This document shows positions 36,545-41,553 of a stretch of DNA of 41,553 nt, one piece after another. Position 1 is the stretch's first letter. Every line of letters starts with the position of its first letter. Under the pieces are notes generated by a model, which had not been told where the DNA came from, made no database searches, and saw only the letters and a list, made by a program, of their open reading frames with translations. Source of the stretch: Gemmatimonadota bacterium (GTDB lineage: Bacteria > Gemmatimonadota > Gemmatimonadetes > Gemmatimonadales > Gemmatimonadaceae). The DNA is taken from positions 1 through 41,553 of the forward strand of contig VGVM01000018.1 in NCBI GenBank assembly GCA_016874035.1. The letters are read 5' to 3'. The translations under genes were made by a program, and so were the position numbers.

Positions 36545-37986
36545 CGCGACAAGGAGAAGTTGGAATAGTGATCGTCGTCCGTCACTTCGCGGACCACATG
36601 CGGCGCGAGCCACTCGGGAATCGTCACTTGTTGCTCGGGGGAGCGGAGCTCGACTTCGGCGAGCACGAGGCGGCGATCAAGGAACTCGTCAATCTCCCAG
36701 ACCAGCGGGCCGTCCGCGATTCGATACCGGTATTTGTGGATCCGCTTGCCCTTGGTAAGCGGCCAGAACGCGCGGAAGACCTTCGCCGTGGTGGGTTCCT
36801 CGAGTTCCGTGCGGACCAGGCCACGCCCGCCCTTTACCGTGCGGAACCAATTCACCGTGTCGCCCTCCGTCACGCGCCGGATCCGTTCGATGAGTTTCGC
36901 GCCCGGGAGGTATCCCTGTTCCAGCTCCTGGCGCGCCGCGCCGCGGGCCTCGGGTGGCAGCCGCTTCAGGAGGTACTTCCGTTCGATCTCCACGCCGGCG
37001 CCCGCCGATTCCGCCAGCGTGTCGGCGGCGCGCCGGACATCCGCGGCGAGCGCGGGCAGTGCGTCGGTCACCCAGCGATTCGAAAACTCGCTCCACGCCG
37101 CACGCCGCTTGCGCTCGACCCGCGCCAAGAGGGCCGCTCCGCCTTCGGTGGCCGGCGCACGCCGCAGGATCCGCGCGAGGACATACGCGTCGTGCATGTC
37201 GCCCAGCAGGTCCTGCCCGACCTTGAGGCGTACCACCGCCTCGCGGGCCCCCTCCACGAGACCGACGAGCGGCTCCAACGTGTAGCGCAGCCGTTTCCCC
37301 GCGATGCGCGCCTCGTGCGCCAGCTCGTCGCCGAACTCGCCACCGATCGCGAGGAGCGAGCCGTGGAATCGTTCCAGCGCGACGATCGCGCGCGCACTTG
37401 CCGTCTGGGCCCACACGTTCGTCGTGGCCGGGTTCACCACACGGAGCGAATAGCGAGCCAGCTGGCGGCGCAGGCGCGCCACCAGCGGCGCGTATGAGCG
37501 CGTGCGCACGTCGCGGAACGCCCCATCCGCGCGCCGTTTCTCCGCGGCGAGGCGCAGGCGCACCTGCCGCGCGGTGCGCCGGGCCGAGCGCGCCTGAGCG
37601 GAGTGTCCGCGAGTCCCGGCCGCGAGCGCGGCCATCATCGCAATCTGCACCTCGAGGTCGCGGCTGTCGTTGCTCGCGGCCGCCAGCGTGCGAAGGGCGT
37701 CGAGCGTGGAGCGCTTCACGCTGTCCCTCACCTCACGCTTGTACGCGCGCAGCCAGCTACGCAGCCGCCTGAGGGCCACGCGAAAATCATGCAGTGCCTC
37801 GCTGTCGCGCCGGTTCCCCAGTCGCGCATACGCGGCTTCCAGCGCGTCGAGCATGACCAGCGCCACGGCGCGCGCCGCGCGCGGCGTCGGCGCCGCCAGC
37901 AACGCGCGATAGTCAACCGCCGGCGGATCAGGCGGCGTTGACGCGGTCGCCGGTTTCTTCGGCTGTGACCCTCTTCCGGTAGGCAT
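36541..37986 (-). CDS. CHAD-CYTH domain protein
   Basis: A 481-residue cytoplasmic protein. Residues ~25-320 are a CHAD domain: a duplicated helical bundle with regularly spaced His/Arg/Lys (LHDFRVALRRLRSWLRAYK, AHEARIAGKRLRYTLEPL) that binds polyphosphate. From residue ~330 comes a CYTH (triphosphate tunnel) domain with the ExExK signature EIERK (333-337) and alternating charged strands (FRTVKGGRGLVRTELEE, KYRYRI, VWEIDEF, LVLAEVEL). Family members act on triphosphate substrates or polyphosphate. The domain order here is CHAD first and CYTH second. The ATG at 37986 is preferred over 38028; a TATGAT -10-like hexamer just upstream would give a very short leader. The VOC gene follows with a 4-base overlap. 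Confidence 0.88.
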   Translation of the reverse strand: MPTGRGSQPKKPATASTPPDPPAVDYRALLAAPTPRAARAVALVMLDALEAAYARLGNRRDSEALHDFRVALRRLRSWLRAYKREVRDSVKRSTLDALRTLAAASNDSRDLEVQIAMMAALAAGTRGHSAQARSARRTARQVRLRLAAEKRRADGAFRDVRTRSYAPLVARLRRQLARYSLRVVNPATTNVWAQTASARAIVALERFHGSLLAIGGEFGDELAHEARIAGKRLRYTLEPLVGLVEGAREAVVRLKVGQDLLGDMHDAYVLARILRRAPATEGGAALLARVERKRRAAWSEFSNRWVTDALPALAADVRRAADTLAESAGAGVEIERKYLLKRLPPEARGAARQELEQGYLPGAKLIERIRRVTEGDTVNWFRTVKGGRGLVRTELEEPTTAKVFRAFWPLTKGKRIHKYRYRIADGPLVWEIDEFLDRRLVLAEVELRSPEQQVTIPEWLAPHVVREVTDDDHYSNFSLSR

Positions 37987-37998
37987 GCGGGGAGCATC

Positions 37999-38004
37999 AT
38001 CATA
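37999..38004 (-). promoter_or_regulatory. Possible -10 for the CHAD-CYTH gene
   Basis: TATGAT on the minus strand differs by one base from TATAAT and lies 12 bases upstream of the ATG at 37986, which would give a nearly leaderless mRNA. No -35 is clear. Confidence 0.3.
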
Positions 38005-38074
38005 CCCGGCAGGCCGCGAACGTGCCATTCAGACGGCGTATCGCGCTGCCCTCTTCCTGCACCTCGGAGTCCCG

Positions 38075-40771
38075 ATGGTCCCGCAACCCGTTCACCCTGT
38101 GGCCCGCTTCGCCCTCGCGTGCGCCGCGCTGCTCTCCACCGCTTCGGCAATCTCCGCGCAAACGGCGAACCGCCCAACCGGGGGCTCGGCTGTCCCGACG
38201 CCACGCTCCGCGTTCGGCTTCGACGTCGGCGCGGACAGCCAACTTTTCGACTACGACCAGTCCATCGGTTACTTCCGCAAGCTCGCTGCGGCCAGTTCGC
38301 GCATCAAGCTGATGGAAATCGGCAAGACGTCGTACGGGAAACCCTGGACGATCGCCGTGATCTCGTCGCCACAGAACCTCGCGCGGCTCGAGCATTACCG
38401 GCAGTTGAGCCAGCGACTTGCACACCCGGACGGCCTGACGGACAGCGCGGCGCGCGCCATCGCCCGTGAGGCCCGTATGATCGTGGACATCAGCGGCGGC
38501 CTGCACGCATCGGAGATCGCCGGCTCGCAGCACACCCCCCAGCTCGCCTATGAGTTGTTGGCGAACGCGAACAACCCCGATACGAAGGCGATCCTCGACA
38601 ACGTGATCTTCGTGCTCTGGCCGTCCATCAATCCCGACGGCCAGGACATCGTGGTGAAGTGGTGCCGCGACCAGTACGCGGGCCGCAACTCGGGTCCGAT
38701 GGAGCTTTACCAGAAGTACATCGGCCACGACAACAATCGCGACAGCTACATGCTCAACGTCGTCGAGTCGCGCGTGATCCAGAAGGTCTGGCGCGACTGG
38801 GAGCCCGGCATCATCTACGTGCACCACCAGTCGTCCCCGGAGCCGACGCGCATGTGGATCCCGCCGTTCGCGGATCCCGTGGGCTGGCGCGCACCGCCGA
38901 TCGCGGCTCGCACAATCAACACGATTGGCACCTATATCGCGCAGGAGCTCGACGCCAACGGCAAGCCCGGCGGTGTCCACATGCTCGCGACGTTCGACGC
39001 GTGGTACCCGGGATACATCGACTACATGCCGGTTTTCCAGAACATCCCGGCGTGGTGGACCGAAACGCAGGGTGGCAGCTGCGCCACGCCGAAGCCGGTC
39101 GGGCGGCCGGAGAACTTCCCGGCCGAATACCGCGACCTCCGTCCGCAGGCGATGTACTTGAGCCCGTGGCCCGGCGGTCCGTGGAACCTGCGCAACGCCG
39201 TGGACTACATGGTCACCGCCTCGCGCGCCACGCTCAAGTTCGCGGCGAAGTTCCGCGAGGAGCTCAACTACAATCGCTACCAGTCCGGCCGCGACGTCAT
39301 CAGGAAATACCGGAACACCGCACCCTACGCGTACATCGTCTCGCAGCAGCAGCACGACCCGATGGCGCCGGTCGAGCTGCTCCGCCGCTTCGCCTTCCAC
39401 GGCGTGCGCGTGCACCAGCTCGATCGCGATGTGTCGCTCGGCGGCACGAGCCACGCGCGCGGCAGCTGGGTGATCCCGATGGACCAGGAGTTCGCCGAGC
39501 TGGTGCGTGAGGTGTTCGAGGTGCAGAAGTACCCCGAGATGGGCGATGACCTCCCGTATGACGCGGCCGGCTGGACGCTGCCGTTCCAGATGGGCGTCAA
39601 CGTGGCCGAGGCCGGGGTGCCGCTGACCGCAGAGTTCCGCGCCGCGATGAAGCCGGTTCGTGGCACGCCGGACGCCTGGGGCAAGAGCGCGGAGTACCCG
39701 TTCACCACCAATGCCGTCGCCGCGGGCATTACGGTTCCCGGCGGCATCACCGGCAGCGGCGAGCACGTGCTGCTCGACCCGGCACACAACAACACGTTCC
39801 GGTTTGTCACTCGTGCACTTGGGGCTGGTGCGACCGTCCGGTATGTGAAGATGTCATCAGGTACGCGTTGGGCCGTGAGCGGAGTTGCCGCAGCGCAGGC
39901 GGATGCCTGGGCCAAGGAATTGTCTGTGCGCGCCGAGCGCGTAGCCGCGCTGCCGGCAGGGCCCGAAGCCCCCAAGCGCGTCGCGCTCTACAAGGCGGCA
40001 CCGGGCAACATGGATCAAGGCTGGACCGAATGGCTCTTCGACACGCACGGCTACAGCTATTCGCTCATCGGGCCGGCGGACTTGCAAAACGGTGACCTCG
40101 GCTCGCGCTTCGATGTTGTCGTGATGGCGTCGCAGTCGTTCGCTACAGCGGGCGGTGGCGGACGCGGGGGGCCGCCGCCCGGAGGCGGTGGTCGCGGAGG
40201 GCGCGGTGGCGTGGACAGCACCGCACTGCTGGCCGGCGAAGCGCGCACGCGCGCGGTGGAGTCCTTCGTGAACGGTGGCGGAACCGTCGTAGCGTGGAAC
40301 GCCGGCGCGACCGCCGCGGTGAATGCGCTGCGGCTTCCCGTGCGCAACGTGGTGCAAGGTCTCCCGCGCACGGAGTTCTTCCCCAGTATCTCCGTGATGC
40401 GAGTCGAGGTGGACAAGGCGCACCCCGTGATGGCGGGTATGCCGGACACGGCCGACGTCATGGTGAGCGGCGGGCCGGTGTTCTCGCCGTCGGAGGGCTT
40501 TGAGGGAAGCGTGATTGCGAAGTACCCAGCAAGCACTTCACCGCTTCGTTCGGGGTATCTCACCGGGGCGAAGTTGATGCAGGGTCAGGCGGCCGCCCTC
40601 GACGTGAAGCGCGGCAAGGGCCACGTCGTGCTCTTCGCCTTCCAGCCACAATGGCGTGGGCAGCCCACGGCGAGTTTCCGGATGATCTTCAACTCGATGA
40701 TGTTCGCCGGCGCCGTGAGCGCCGAGGCGCAGGGCACGCCAGGGTTCTGGCGGCCGCCGACGGTTCCATAG
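38075..40771 (+). CDS. Exported M14 family zinc carboxypeptidase, large multi-domain
   Basis: An 898-residue exported peptidase. ATG 38075 has GGAG five bases upstream and starts a signal peptide (ARFALACAALLSTASAISA-QT); the earlier ATG at 37985 overlaps the divergent gene's start and lacks a signal. The M14 domain (residues ~45-400) has the zinc motif His144-Glu147 (GGLHASEIAG) and a later His250/His251 (YVHHQSSPEP), with NPDG and NNRDSYMLN substrate-site segments. The C-terminal ~450 residues include an alpha/beta glutamine-amidotransferase-like region (VALYKAAPGNMDQGWTEWLFDTHGYSY; VVAWNAGATAAV) and a Gly-Arg-rich insert (40148-40213). It should remove C-terminal residues from peptides in the periplasm or outside. 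A strong terminator follows at 40796. Confidence 0.9.
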   Translation: MVPQPVHPVARFALACAALLSTASAISAQTANRPTGGSAVPTPRSAFGFDVGADSQLFDYDQSIGYFRKLAAASSRIKLMEIGKTSYGKPWTIAVISSPQNLARLEHYRQLSQRLAHPDGLTDSAARAIAREARMIVDISGGLHASEIAGSQHTPQLAYELLANANNPDTKAILDNVIFVLWPSINPDGQDIVVKWCRDQYAGRNSGPMELYQKYIGHDNNRDSYMLNVVESRVIQKVWRDWEPGIIYVHHQSSPEPTRMWIPPFADPVGWRAPPIAARTINTIGTYIAQELDANGKPGGVHMLATFDAWYPGYIDYMPVFQNIPAWWTETQGGSCATPKPVGRPENFPAEYRDLRPQAMYLSPWPGGPWNLRNAVDYMVTASRATLKFAAKFREELNYNRYQSGRDVIRKYRNTAPYAYIVSQQQHDPMAPVELLRRFAFHGVRVHQLDRDVSLGGTSHARGSWVIPMDQEFAELVREVFEVQKYPEMGDDLPYDAAGWTLPFQMGVNVAEAGVPLTAEFRAAMKPVRGTPDAWGKSAEYPFTTNAVAAGITVPGGITGSGEHVLLDPAHNNTFRFVTRALGAGATVRYVKMSSGTRWAVSGVAAAQADAWAKELSVRAERVAALPAGPEAPKRVALYKAAPGNMDQGWTEWLFDTHGYSYSLIGPADLQNGDLGSRFDVVVMASQSFATAGGGGRGGPPPGGGGRGGRGGVDSTALLAGEARTRAVESFVNGGGTVVAWNAGATAAVNALRLPVRNVVQGLPRTEFFPSISVMRVEVDKAHPVMAGMPDTADVMVSGGPVFSPSEGFEGSVIAKYPASTSPLRSGYLTGAKLMQGQAAALDVKRGKGHVVLFAFQPQWRGQPTASFRMIFNSMMFAGAVSAEAQGTPGFWRPPTVP

Positions 40772-40795
40772 GGCGAAGTCACGGCGCGGAAACAC

Positions 40796-40830
40796 GCGGG
40801 GCGGCGCGAGTGATCGCGCCGCCCCGCTTT
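40796..40830. terminator. Strong intrinsic terminator between convergent genes
   Basis: A perfect 14-bp stem (GCGGGGCGGCGCGA / TCGCGCCGCCCCGC, 40796-40809 and 40814-40827) with a GTGA loop is followed by TTT. It lies between the M14 stop and the converging stop at 40851 and may work in both directions. Confidence 0.8.
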
Positions 40831-40850
40831 GCCTGCTCCCCGCGTGCTGA

Positions 40851-41553
40851 CTATTGCGGCGGTTTCCGGACTGCCGTCCGTTCGCCTCCGCCAGAGCTGC
40901 CGCTCGAGGAACCACTGGACGAGCCGGCCGTTGATCCTGAACCGCCGCTGCCCGAGGATGACCCGCTGCTGTAGCTGGGCGAGGATCCCGAGGAACTGCC
41001 GCCGCTCGAGTATCCGCGTCCATTCACGACACGACCGTGTGACGTACCGATGCTGGGCTCGGGCGGCCGATTCACGACGACGATCGGCTGGGTGCCGGGG
41101 TAGTAGTAGCCGCCGTACGGCGAGTAATAGCCAGGACCCCAATACGCAGCGCGATAGTAGCTCGACCCGTAGAAACGGTTGCAACCGGTCTGGTATGCGT
41201 AGTAGGGATCAAACCAGAAGGGATCCCAGTAGCTGTAGCTCCCGTAACACGAGCTTCCGAATCCGCCGCCCATCGAGCGCGACGCGACCTGCCCATAGCG
41301 CGCGGGCGCCGCGGTCTCAGGGGCGGCACCGCCGGCCTGGAACACGAAGTTCTCCGGGTACGCGATCGCGACGACCGCGTCAATCACGGCCGGGGGAACG
41401 CCTTGGTCCGCGAGCAACACCAACTGTTTACCCGTCACCGACAGCTTCACGTCGCGCGTACGCTCGGCGAGCCAGATCGTGCTGAGCGAGCTGTCCACGC
41501 GGATCGCGACGTCGGCGATGTCGGCAAGCGACAGGGGCGCCGACGCGGCCAGG
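40851..41553 (-). CDS. Ser/Gly/Tyr-rich protein, 5' end outside the window
   Basis: The frame is open through the right edge, so the N-terminus (possibly with a signal peptide) is missing; about 233 residues are visible. The first ~75 form a compact helical domain (LAERTRDVKLSVTGKQLVLLADQGVPPAVIDAVVAIAYP) of a kind seen in Gemmatimonadota envelope proteins (from memory; unnamed). The middle is Tyr/Phe/Trp-rich (YGSYSYWDPFWFDPYYAYQTGC) with two Cys. The last ~60 residues are almost pure Ser-Gly. This looks like a surface or matrix-type protein with a disordered tail, but no function can be assigned. It converges with the M14 gene across the 40796 terminator. Confidence 0.65.
   Translation of the reverse strand, partial: LAASAPLSLADIADVAIRVDSSLSTIWLAERTRDVKLSVTGKQLVLLADQGVPPAVIDAVVAIAYPENFVFQAGGAAPETAAPARYGQVASRSMGGGFGSSCYGSYSYWDPFWFDPYYAYQTGCNRFYGSSYYRAAYWGPGYYSPYGGYYYPGTQPIVVVNRPPEPSIGTSHGRVVNGRGYSSGGSSSGSSPSYSSGSSSGSGGSGSTAGSSSGSSSGSSGGGERTAVRKPPQ

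Overview
The window looks like a chromosomal segment from a high-GC, Gram-negative, exported-peptidase-rich soil-type bacterium, most probably a member of the Gemmatimonadota. This is an inference from gene content: many Sec-exported peptidases with Gly-Arg-rich inserts, a transmembrane Ser/Thr kinase with a TPR ectodomain, an ECF sigma factor beside HEAT-repeat proteins, and a carboxypeptidase-regulatory protein ending in a TonB-plug domain. No rRNA, phage, IS element, CRISPR array or plasmid function was seen. GC content and codon use look uniform by eye, and every gap is shorter than 300 bases.

Left part (1-10.6 kb): the end of an amidohydrolase and a Cys/His-rich protein are followed by three exported S9 serine peptidases on the minus strand. 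Between the second and third lies a plus-strand DUF1801/YdeI-type gene broken by an in-frame TGA. An alanyl-tRNA editing protein (AlaX type) follows. Middle (10.6-18.9 kb): a Rieske lipoprotein, a polytopic O-antigen-ligase-like protein, a 58-residue basic protein, an acyl-CoA ligase, an exported M20-type peptidase, a DUF411 metal-binding protein, tRNA-Asn(GTT), a lipoprotein and an aminotransferase.

Centre (18.9-25.5 kb): a minus-strand block holds a barrel-less TonB-plug protein with a sarcosine-oxidase-type flavoenzyme upstream of it. The leader of the flavoenzyme gene carries three segments able to form alternative hairpins. Upstream is an ECF sigma operon. Its second gene looks like an anti-sigma membrane anchor fused in frame to HEAT repeats, and its third (HEAT) gene is split by an in-frame TAG. 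A divergent coiled-coil gene is cut from its membrane anchor by an in-frame TGA. All three internal stops are explicable by single C:G to T:A transitions.

Right part (25.5-41.5 kb): a 1058-residue transmembrane kinase, an internally duplicated exported protein of unknown function, small hypothetical proteins, a DUF1569/DinB-like protein, and an M20 peptidase overlapping a two-headed M42-like protein whose first half has lost its metal ligands. Then come a CHAD-CYTH protein translationally coupled to a VOC dioxygenase-like protein, a large exported M14 carboxypeptidase, and a Ser/Gly/Tyr-rich protein running off the edge. The dominant theme is extracytoplasmic peptide degradation, with envelope sensing and regulation. 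Seven exported or probably exported peptidases of five families occur in about 40 kb.
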